From contig CALHUZ010000236.1 in NCBI GenBank assembly GCA_938039305.1, positions 1 through 14,714 of the forward strand: DNA of 14,714 nucleotides, in the 5' to 3' direction. The DNA is from an uncultured Saprospiraceae bacterium (lineage in GTDB: Bacteria > Bacteroidota > Bacteroidia > Chitinophagales > Saprospiraceae). This document shows positions 1-6,430 of the stretch, one piece after another; position 1 is the stretch's first letter; each line of letters starts with the position of its first letter. The notes below the pieces were generated by a model. That model was not told the DNA's origin. It saw only the letters and a program-made list of their open reading frames with translations, and did not search any database. Made by a program: the position numbers and the translations under genes.

Positions 1-1
1 G

Positions 2-1453
2 ATAGCTGAAAAGGTTGGGCGTTCAAAATGGTATGGTTTTCTATCTATCGTGCCTGTACTCAACATTTTCATAGTTACTGGCCTTAGCGTAGCGCTTATC
101 AGAAGCTTTGACAAGTTCTCTCTCAAGGATGCTGCATTAGGCGTTGTGTATGCACCACTTAGCTTTTTCCAATTGGCTAAAGATGACAAGGCTCAGTTCG
201 TGGGACCTATCATCTCAAGAGAATCAGACTATCAAAAGCAGATCATAGAAGCGAGGAAGTCAAAACAAGACAGAAAGCTAAAAAAACTACTTGCCCAAAA
301 TCCATACAAAAAGTCAGTGCCAAGAGAATGGTTCGAATCAGTTGTTTTCGCTGTATTTGCGGCAGCGTTCATACGGATGTTCTTTATAGAAGCATATGTG
401 ATACCTACGCCTTCCATGGAAGGAAGCTTACTTGTGGGTGATTATTTATTTGTGAGCAAGGCCGCTTATGGCATCAGGACGCCACAGACGATAGCGATGA
501 TCCCACTACTTCACAATCGTATCCCGGTTGTAGGAAGCGAATCATATCTTAAGAAGCCATCTCTACCTTATTATAGATTTCCAGCCATTTCGAAAATAGA
601 GCGAGGAAATCCAATCGTCTTCAACTGGCCGGTTGGTGATAGTGTTTATATAACGGCAACTCGATCTTATAGTGTAGCTCAAGTGTCCCGTGAGCCTGGT
701 TTTATGATGCAAGATCCAGCACTAAAGAAATTGGTTGAGAATAAGGATTATAAAGTCCGTCCAATGGACAAAAAAGATCATTATGTTAAAAGAGCGGTCG
801 CTATTGCCGGCGATTCCCTACAGATTATAGATTCTAAAATATTCATCAACGGCGAACAAATCGATCAACCTGAAACAGTCCAATTTATTCACCAGATAAG
901 TGGTGGTTTAGATGGTGTGAATCCAAAGAAAAGAGAAGAATGGGGCATCACAAAATACAATGCTCGAAGCAGAGGAGAATTTCATTTAAATGAAAAAAAT
1001 GCCACTGCAATAACTAATTCAAGTCCCAACGTCGTAGCTAAAAGAGTAACACATAGGGCTGATCCAACAAAACTATTTCCGCACGACCCTAAGATTACTG
1101 AAGGCTGGTCGGTTGACAACTATGGCCCCATATACATACCAAAAAAAGGAGCCACTACCAAACTTAACATGGAGACCATTCCCTTATATCGCAAATTGAT
1201 CAAGGATTACGAGCATAACAAATTAGAAATAAAGAATGGTCAGATTTATATAAATGACCAAGTCGCTACCTCATACACTTTCAAGCAAGACTACTACTGG
1301 GCCATGGGCGACAATCGACATAACTCTGAGGATTCAAGGATGTGGGGATTTGTCCCGCACGATCATATGGTTGGAAAGCCTTTAGTCATATGGTTTAGCA
1401 AAAGAGATGGCATCAGATGGAATCGTATTTTTAAGTCCGCAAGTAAAATCTAA
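2..1453 (+). CDS. lepB: Signal peptidase I, 5' truncated by the window edge
   Basis: Membrane serine protease (family S26) that removes signal peptides from Sec-exported proteins on the outer face of the inner membrane. The frame is open to base 2, with family-like residues (KVGRSKWYGFLSIVP) before the GTG at 50, so that GTG is not the start and the true start lies outside the window. Counting from the GTG codon, a hydrophobic segment covers about residues 1-18 and a second transmembrane helix about 94-118. The catalytic Ser box PTPSMEGS follows with Ser122 (codon 413-415). The general base is Lys247 in YVKRAVAIAGD, and box E is GDNRHNSEDSR at about 420-430. The Ser-Lys distance of 125 residues is far longer than in E. 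coli LepB (about 55), reflecting the periplasmic insertions usual in Bacteroidota LepB. The next gene begins 9 bp after the stop, suggesting cotranscription. Identity is secure; only the N-terminus is missing. Confidence 0.96.
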   Translation: MAEKVGRSKWYGFLSIVPVLNIFIVTGLSVALIRSFDKFSLKDAALGVVYAPLSFFQLAKDDKAQFVGPIISRESDYQKQIIEARKSKQDRKLKKLLAQNPYKKSVPREWFESVVFAVFAAAFIRMFFIEAYVIPTPSMEGSLLVGDYLFVSKAAYGIRTPQTIAMIPLLHNRIPVVGSESYLKKPSLPYYRFPAISKIERGNPIVFNWPVGDSVYITATRSYSVAQVSREPGFMMQDPALKKLVENKDYKVRPMDKKDHYVKRAVAIAGDSLQIIDSKIFINGEQIDQPETVQFIHQISGGLDGVNPKKREEWGITKYNARSRGEFHLNEKNATAITNSSPNVVAKRVTHRADPTKLFPHDPKITEGWSVDNYGPIYIPKKGATTKLNMETIPLYRKLIKDYEHNKLEIKNGQIYINDQVATSYTFKQDYYWAMGDNRHNSEDSRMWGFVPHDHMVGKPLVIWFSKRDGIRWNRIFKSASKI

Positions 1454-1462
1454 TTACAAATT

Positions 1463-2377
1463 ATGACCTATCACTTCCAGACCATGTATCTAAATCTTGC
1501 TCAACTGTACACTCTCTTATGTCTAATATGCTTAGGCAGTATGGCCCATGCTCAGTTGCCTTCAACTAACATCTACTCATTAGATTTAAAAGCTAATGAG
1601 CAAAAGGTGCTCCTGAACAACCTTACGTTACTTACAGACTTTAACATAACTGGTTATAACAACCAGCCTCATTTTGTGAATAGTGAAGAGCTCCTCATCA
1701 CTTCTGATTACAGTAGTTCGGGACTCACGGACATCCTACATCTAAGAATCGCTGATCAAAGCATCACCCGCATCACCAAGACAGAACAAAGTGAATACTC
1801 GCCTACCATGATGTCTAATGGCATAGACTTTAGTGTCGTGAGACAAGAGCTTAGTGATAGCGACGATATCCCTCAGAGCTTATGGTCTTACCCATTAGAT
1901 AGAAGCGGGAGTGGACAACTGGTCATCGAAGACATCTTCAACATAGGATACCATGTATGGGCGACACAGCATCGTGTTGCATTATTCCTTGTAGAAGATC
2001 CTTCAGAATTAATGCTGTACGACACTAAAAACAAAAACTCCACTCATATCGCTTACAATGTCGGTCGATGTCTCAAAGTAGATAAGAAAGGGAACATCTA
2101 CTATGTCGAGCAATCCGATGATGGAGCAACACTAAGAGCTTATGACATATACTTAGGGAGATCAAGGCGTGTCGCTAAGATGTTAGAAGGTCAGGTTGAT
2201 TTTGAATTACTTCCTAATGGTCATATCATAGCTGCACAAGGAGCAAAGTTGATGACTTTCATTCCTTCTAAAAGTGCATCATGGTCTGAGGTGAGCGACT
2301 TATCTGAAGCGGGCATCTCTAATATCTCAAGGATAGCAAGTACACATAGCAAGATTGCAATCGTAACGTCCAAGTAA
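1463..2377 (+). CDS. Exported TolB/PD40-like beta-propeller protein, function unknown
   Basis: This 304-residue protein has an N-terminal signal peptide ending AHA|Q at about residue 30. After it come WD40-like (PD40/TolB-type) blades, recognisable from GYNNQPHF (residues 64-71) and SEYSPTMMSNG (110-120), where the alternating 'pattern, Asp/Ser turn, strand' layout of this fold is clear. The family is common in Bacteroidota as a periplasmic protein, and I know of no defined role. The start at 1463 has the A-rich leader typical of the phylum. Met8 (base 1484) would give a more usual 23-residue signal peptide and is a fair alternative. It follows lepB by 9 bp, so the two are probably one transcript, but nothing in the sequence shows a functional link to signal peptide processing. 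Confidence 0.85.
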   Translation: MTYHFQTMYLNLAQLYTLLCLICLGSMAHAQLPSTNIYSLDLKANEQKVLLNNLTLLTDFNITGYNNQPHFVNSEELLITSDYSSSGLTDILHLRIADQSITRITKTEQSEYSPTMMSNGIDFSVVRQELSDSDDIPQSLWSYPLDRSGSGQLVIEDIFNIGYHVWATQHRVALFLVEDPSELMLYDTKNKNSTHIAYNVGRCLKVDKKGNIYYVEQSDDGATLRAYDIYLGRSRRVAKMLEGQVDFELLPNGHIIAAQGAKLMTFIPSKSASWSEVSDLSEAGISNISRIASTHSKIAIVTSK

Positions 2378-2413
2378 AAGCAACCAGTCTTCCGCTCTAC
2401 TACAAAGGCATCT

Positions 2414-2449
2414 TCAAAGAGAAATCACAAATCAAAGAGAAATCACAAA
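2414..2449. repeat. Perfect 18-bp tandem duplication
   Basis: The 18-mer TCAAAGAGAAATCACAAA occurs twice back to back (2414-2431 and 2432-2449) with no mismatch. It sits in the 111-bp gap between the beta-propeller gene and the S8 protease gene, 40 bp before the protease start. It looks like a recent slippage duplication. A doubled regulator site is possible but unsupported. Confidence 0.9.
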
Positions 2450-2488
2450 TGTGACACTCCATATATGCTATCAGCTATCTGAGACGTT

Positions 2489-4411
2489 ATGGATATCATG
2501 TCAATAACTTCATTGTCGAAAGAGCGATTGTCCATCATTATTTTGATAGGTATTTTGTTCATTTGCTCTACCCAATTCAATACACTTGTCTGTCAAGATG
2601 TAGATGAGTACATCTTAGCCTTAGAAGAGGATACACATCCCAGCTTGATCTTAGATGGTCAATCAGAAGTCTTATCGTACAAGTCTATATTCAAAGACCT
2701 CAATCTCTGGAAAGTAACGCTTCGCTCTGCTGACAAAAAGAGTGCTTGGCTCGCAAATCTGTCAGCATCCAAAAAAGTAAGGTACATCCATGCATCTGCT
2801 ACAGCAACTAATCGCCTTGTACCTAATGACAGTAGTTACCCGCAGCAATGGGCTCTTCCAACGATCGGTATGCCAGATGCTTGGGATATAACAACTGGAG
2901 GACCAAATGCAGCTGGGCATGATATCGTGGTAGGCATATTAGATGATGGTTATCAAGTAGATCATACAGATTTGCAAAGTGCCATATGGGTTAATGAAAC
3001 TGAGATAGAAGACAACGGGCTTGATGATGATGGGAATGGCTTTATTGACGATCATTTCGGTTGGAACGTTAGAGCAGAAAACGATGATCACCTTATAGGC
3101 AATCATGGAACCAGTGTCGCTGGCATCATTGGAGCAGCATCAAATAACGATAATCAGATGACTGGCATCAACTGGGATGTAAAAATGATGCTGACCAGTA
3201 GTGGCAGATTAGGTGAATATTCGCTACCTGACATTGTAAAATCATATGAGTACATATACGAGCAACGTAAATTATATAATAATACAGCAGGTGCTCAAGG
3301 ATCCTATGTAGTGGTAACTAACTATAGTGGTGGCATACCAGAGCGCTTTCCTGAAGACTTTCCATCATGGTGCGAAGTCTTAGATGCATTAGGAAGTGTA
3401 GGTATCATCAACGTTGGCTCGACTGCTAATGATGGAGTTGATGTAGATGTCATAGGCGATCTTCCCAGTACTTGCCCTTCAGAGTATCTTATCGTTGTCA
3501 CAAATACTGGCCGATTAAACGAGGTACAACAGAATGCAGGATTTGGTAGCGTAGGAGTAGACCTTGGAGCACCTGGCAATGAGGTCCTTTCTCTTTCGAG
3601 AAATGATGGCATAGATGAAGCATTCTTTGGTACGTCAGCGTCAGCACCTCATGTTGCTGGAGTAATCTCTCTTATGTATAGCGTCATGTGCGATGAGGCC
3701 TATCAAAGATCTCTAAGTGAACCAGAAACTATAGCACTCGCAGTGAAGGCAGCAATATTGGAACAGGTGACTCCTGAATCAACTCTGTCTGGCATCACCG
3801 TCACTGGTGGCGTGCTCAATGCAGCCGGAAGCATAGAGGCTATTGATGCGACTTTAGGAGATTGTTGTGAGATTACGATCAGCGAAGTCAATATCACAGA
3901 CGGAAGCTGCATCAATGCTAATGATGCCATATTATCAATAGAAGCTTCTGGGCTTGATTTGACTGGATCTCTCGCTTATGATATATCATCTCCTAATGGG
4001 TCAGGATTTAATCAAACTAGTGCACTGGGTACTTTTAATCAACTACCAGCAGACACCTACAACTTAAATATAAGCGACGACCAAGCACCTCTTTGTACAC
4101 TTGATACGACGATCGTCATAGGAGAAGAAGACTTAGAGTGTCCATTTGGAACATTTGCGATAAGCGATCTAAGACAAGATAATGTCACTGGCCTGCTCAC
4201 TATCGCATATGATCTGGACGAGCAAAAAGATATAACTATACAGATACATGACAGTATCGGCAGGTTGATTTATAGTCTTTTAGTAAGACCCTCTCTCAAT
4301 GATGGAAGGACACACGAGGTGATAACAGCCTCCTTCCCAGGTGGTATATATCACGCAAGTATTCTGGCTAATGGAGTTCGTGATGTTGCTTCATTTGTAG
4401 TTGCACACTGA
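2489..4411 (+). CDS. Secreted subtilisin-family (S8) serine protease with T9SS-like C-terminal domain
   Basis: This 640-residue exported protease begins with a hydrophobic signal segment (about residues 15-35, ending before QDVDE) and an inhibitor-like propeptide region at about 37-110. The S8 catalytic domain spans about 120-455. The triad is Asp152 in VGILDDGYQ, His206 in NHGTSVAGIIGA and Ser383 in FFGTSASAPHVAGV; the oxyanion Asn is probably Asn314 in GSTANDG. An Asp-rich segment (DNGLDDDGNGFIDD, residues 175-188) typical of Bacteroidota S8 peptidases probably binds calcium. Residues 456-550 form a Cys-containing SprB-like beta domain. The last about 85 residues resemble a T9SS sorting domain (ISDLRQDN, DSIGRLIYSL, GGIYHASI), but the usual YPNP opening is absent and the protein ends VVAH. 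It is likely secreted or surface-attached and degrades protein. Met4 (base 2498) is an alternative start. No promoter match was seen upstream. Confidence 0.93.
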   Translation: MDIMSITSLSKERLSIIILIGILFICSTQFNTLVCQDVDEYILALEEDTHPSLILDGQSEVLSYKSIFKDLNLWKVTLRSADKKSAWLANLSASKKVRYIHASATATNRLVPNDSSYPQQWALPTIGMPDAWDITTGGPNAAGHDIVVGILDDGYQVDHTDLQSAIWVNETEIEDNGLDDDGNGFIDDHFGWNVRAENDDHLIGNHGTSVAGIIGAASNNDNQMTGINWDVKMMLTSSGRLGEYSLPDIVKSYEYIYEQRKLYNNTAGAQGSYVVVTNYSGGIPERFPEDFPSWCEVLDALGSVGIINVGSTANDGVDVDVIGDLPSTCPSEYLIVVTNTGRLNEVQQNAGFGSVGVDLGAPGNEVLSLSRNDGIDEAFFGTSASAPHVAGVISLMYSVMCDEAYQRSLSEPETIALAVKAAILEQVTPESTLSGITVTGGVLNAAGSIEAIDATLGDCCEITISEVNITDGSCINANDAILSIEASGLDLTGSLAYDISSPNGSGFNQTSALGTFNQLPADTYNLNISDDQAPLCTLDTTIVIGEEDLECPFGTFAISDLRQDNVTGLLTIAYDLDEQKDITIQIHDSIGRLIYSLLVRPSLNDGRTHEVITASFPGGIYHASILANGVRDVASFVVAH

Positions 4412-4483
4412 TATAAGTAGTGATTTACTTAAATATGTCAAGTAATACTTACTTGTATCCTGTTATTATTACGCAGAAAGTCA

Positions 4484-4491
4484 TACTTTTG
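4484..4491 (+). promoter_or_regulatory. Bacteroidota -7 promoter element for tRNA-Arg and the ribosomal operon
   Basis: TACTTTTG matches the Bacteroidota primary sigma -7 consensus TAnnTTTG exactly, 55 bp before the tRNA. No clean TTG is present at the expected -33 distance; the region there reads GTTATT. Transcription would start near base 4497 and could run through the tRNA into rpmB. Confidence 0.6.
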
Positions 4492-4546
4492 CGCCCTTAA
4501 ATCGGAAACGTCCGGTGTATTTCAACTGAACAACAATTGAGTAAAT

Positions 4547-4620
4547 GGCTGCGTAGCTCAACTGGATAGAGTACCTGACTACGAATCAGGCGGTTGAAGG
4601 TTCGAATCCTTCCGCGGTCA
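4547..4620 (+). tRNA. tRNA-Arg (anticodon ACG)
   Basis: The 74 bases fold into a full cloverleaf. The acceptor stem GGCTGCG pairs with CGCGGTC through seven pairs including two G-U. The D stem is GCTC/GAGT with a 9-nt loop, the anticodon stem CCTGA/TCAGG carries loop CTACGAA, and the T stem GAAGG/CCTTC carries loop TTCGAAT. The discriminator is A73 and CCA is not encoded. ACG reads CGU/CGC/CGA Arg codons after A34 is deaminated to inosine by TadA. It is followed 70 bp later by rpmB in the same direction. Confidence 0.97.
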
Positions 4621-4638
4621 CTATTTATAAAGAAACAG

Positions 4639-4657
4639 TCATCTTTGAGAAAGATGA
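4639..4657 (+). promoter_or_regulatory. Short perfect hairpin in the tRNA-rpmB leader
   Basis: TCATCTTT and AAAGATGA are perfect inverted arms of 8 bp around a 3-nt loop, 33 bp before the rpmB start. No T-run follows, so it is not a standard terminator. It could mark a processing boundary between tRNA and mRNA or be part of a leader regulating the ribosomal operon; neither is demonstrated. CATCTTTG at 4640-4647 is also one base off the -7 consensus. Confidence 0.5.
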
Positions 4658-4690
4658 AGTGTAGATATTAATATTTAAAGACGAAATAAC

Positions 4691-4948
4691 ATGTCAAGAG
4701 TCTGTCAATTAACAGGAAAGAGACCCATTACTGGAAATAATGTTTCTAAGTCAAACAGGAGAACAAAAAGAAGATTTTTGCCAAATCTCCAGTCTAAGAA
4801 GTATTTCATTCCAGAAATAGATAAGTGGGTTACACTTAAGCTGAGTACATCAGCAATGAGAAATATCAATAAACTTGGTGTTTATGAGTACCTTAAGCAA
4901 TGTGAAGCGAAGGGAATGGACACTGGAGTAGATTTATCAAAAAAGTAA
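4691..4948 (+). CDS. rpmB: 50S ribosomal protein bL28
   Basis: Large-subunit ribosomal protein of 85 residues, basic, opening MSRVCQLTGKRP-TGNNVSKSNRRTKRRF. That is the family signature (start, Cys-x-x-TG-K-P, then the NN-S-S/N-RRTKR stretch). The central FIPEIDKWVTLKLSTSAMRNINKLG motif is also diagnostic. Length is slightly above the common 78 or so residues. It is the first protein gene after tRNA-Arg, and rpmG begins 12 bp after its stop, indicating an operon. Nothing is missing. Confidence 0.98.
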   Translation: MSRVCQLTGKRPITGNNVSKSNRRTKRRFLPNLQSKKYFIPEIDKWVTLKLSTSAMRNINKLGVYEYLKQCEAKGMDTGVDLSKK

Positions 4949-4960
4949 TATTTTTGCACC

Positions 4961-5149
4961 ATGGCGAAGAAATCAAAAGGCAATAGAAACCAAGTTATCT
5001 TAGAGTGCACTGAGCACAAGACAAGTGGTATGCCAGGGACATCAAGATATGTCACTCAAAAGAATAGAAAGAATACTCCTGACAGACTTGAGATCAAGAA
5101 GTACAACCCTATTCTAAAGAAGTACACTGTACACAAAGAAATTAAGTAA
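4961..5149 (+). CDS. rpmG: 50S ribosomal protein bL33
   Basis: Ribosomal protein of 62 residues opening MAKKSKGNRNQVILECTEHK and containing the family motif SRYVTQKNRKNTPDRLEIKKYNP. There is a single Cys (residue 15) and no CxxC pairs, so this is the zinc-free (C-minus) form. It lies 12 bp after rpmB and 23 bp before the bL38 gene. The 12-bp gap contains TATTTTTG (4949-4956), an exact TAnnTTTG match placed so that transcription from it would begin almost at the ATG; this may be chance in AT-rich DNA. Confidence 0.97.
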   Translation: MAKKSKGNRNQVILECTEHKTSGMPGTSRYVTQKNRKNTPDRLEIKKYNPILKKYTVHKEIK

Positions 5150-5172
5150 GAAATCCATAAAATTCTATAGCT

Positions 5173-5349
5173 ATGGCTAAAGTATCGAAGAACTCCAGAG
5201 TCGGACAAAGAGCAGCAAATGCAGGATCAGGAAGAGATTTTGTAAAAGTTGTTACACCTGTCAAGAACCCTGACACAGGCAAATATTCTTATAAAGAAGT
5301 GATGATTCACAAAGATAAAGTGAAAGAATTTTTGGCTGCGAATAAGTAA
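5173..5349 (+). CDS. DUF4295 protein, Bacteroidota ribosomal protein bL38
   Basis: A 58-residue, strongly basic protein: MAKVSKNSRVGQRAANAGSG, then RDFVKVVTPVKNPDTGKYSYKEVMIHKDKVKEFLAANK (given in two parts). It matches the DUF4295 family pattern of a Lys/Arg-rich start, a KV-x(3)-KNP-TG-Y central strand and a K-FL-K end. From memory of structural work on the Flavobacterium ribosome, this family is a phylum-specific 50S protein named bL38. The position between rpmG (23 bp upstream) and a terminator, with ftsY beyond, is the conserved order in Bacteroidota and supports the call. It is shorter than 60 residues, so length-filtered gene finders may skip it. Confidence 0.93.
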   Translation: MAKVSKNSRVGQRAANAGSGRDFVKVVTPVKNPDTGKYSYKEVMIHKDKVKEFLAANK

Positions 5350-5376
5350 TAAAAATCAGAGAGATTTTATTTTGAG

Positions 5377-5413
5377 AAGGGCTTTTCTTTATTTTAAAGG
5401 AAAGCCTTTTTTG
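5377..5413 (+). terminator. Rho-independent terminator after the ribosomal gene cluster
   Basis: GGCTTTTCTTT (5380-5390) pairs with AAAGGAAAGCC (5396-5406) through 11 bp with one G-U and a 5-nt loop. The stem can extend three weaker pairs outward, and six T follow at 5407-5412. It lies 31 bp after the bL38 stop and separates the ribosomal cluster from ftsY. Confidence 0.9.
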
Positions 5414-5437
5414 TTTGATTATTGAAGTGAGAGATGT

Positions 5438-6412
5438 ATGAGTTTTTTTAAAAAATTCTTTACCAAAAAGAAAGAAGAAGACCTTAAGGATAGTTTAGAG
5501 CAAACCAAAGAAGGCATCTTTGGTAAGATATCAAAAGCCGTAGCAGGTAAATCCAAAGTAGATGAAAGCTTCCTCGATGAATTAGAGAATATACTTATTC
5601 AGTCTGATGTCGGATTGGAAACTACCATAAAAATCATAGAAAGGCTTGAAGGCAAAGTAGCCAAAGACAAGTATCTCAATACTAAAGATCTAAATCAGAT
5701 CCTTAAAAAAGTCATCAGTGATCTACTTGCTGAGAACAATACTGAGGACATTCATGACTTCGAATTTGATACATCTCATCAACCTCATGTAGTACTTGTG
5801 GTAGGAGTTAATGGAACAGGTAAGACCACAACAGTAGGGAAGTTAGCTTATCAGTTTACCAAGAGAGACTATAAAGTCGTATTAGGAGCATCTGACACCT
5901 TTAGAGCGGCCGCGGTAGATCAATTAAAGATTTGGGCAGATCGTGTTGGATGTGATTTCTATGACAAAGGTATGCACTCTGACCCCGCTGCAGTAGCATA
6001 TGAAACAACCCAACATGCTATCAATACTGGTGCCGACCTGGTGCTCATAGATACTGCTGGAAGACTCCATACCAAGACATACTTGATGAAAGAACTGACT
6101 AAAATCAAGGATTCTATTAGTAAGAAAATGCCAGGAGCGCCACATGAGGTAATGCTAGTGCTGGATGCAACAACAGGTCAGAACGCAATAGAACAAGCAA
6201 AGCGCTTTACAGAAGCAACTGAAGTAACATGTCTTGCACTCACCAAACTCGATGGAAGTGCAAAAGGTGGAGTTGCCATCGGCATCTCAGACCAATTCAA
6301 AATTCCAATCAAGTTTATCGGAGTAGGTGAAGGAATAGACCATCTACAAGTCTTTAACAAAGAGGCGTATGTAGATAGCTTATTTGGAAAAGAAATTAAG
6401 ACCACTGAATAA
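5438..6412 (+). CDS. ftsY: Signal recognition particle receptor FtsY
   Basis: SRP GTPase that docks ribosome-nascent chain-SRP complexes at the inner membrane and hands them to SecYEG. The protein is 324 residues and has a short basic N-terminus (MSFFKKFFTKKKEED) instead of the long acidic A domain of E. coli FtsY; it probably acts as an amphipathic membrane anchor. The N domain follows (about 20-100), with the conserved LDELE-ILIQSDVGLETT motif. The G domain has P-loop GVNGTGKT (123-130), DTFRAAA (153-159), DTAGR (205-209), TKLDGSAKGG (269-278) and the C-terminal GVGEGIDHL (295-303). The ATG at 5438 is preceded by GAGAG. The terminator at 5377-5413 sits between it and the ribosomal genes, so it probably has its own promoter. 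In many Bacteroidota rimO follows ftsY; here a T9SS cargo gene does. Confidence 0.98.
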   Translation: MSFFKKFFTKKKEEDLKDSLEQTKEGIFGKISKAVAGKSKVDESFLDELENILIQSDVGLETTIKIIERLEGKVAKDKYLNTKDLNQILKKVISDLLAENNTEDIHDFEFDTSHQPHVVLVVGVNGTGKTTTVGKLAYQFTKRDYKVVLGASDTFRAAAVDQLKIWADRVGCDFYDKGMHSDPAAVAYETTQHAINTGADLVLIDTAGRLHTKTYLMKELTKIKDSISKKMPGAPHEVMLVLDATTGQNAIEQAKRFTEATEVTCLALTKLDGSAKGGVAIGISDQFKIPIKFIGVGEGIDHLQVFNKEAYVDSLFGKEIKTTE

Positions 6413-6430
6413 CAACAATTGAAATATCCT

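Noticed and set aside
3322..3930. Open frames on the - strand inside the S8 protease gene
   Set aside because: They lie wholly within a gene with a full catalytic triad, have no signal or family resemblance, and are antisense shadows.
6419..6430. TTG start for the T9SS cargo gene after ftsY
   Set aside because: The ATG four codons later gives a normal signal peptide and needs no rare start codon.
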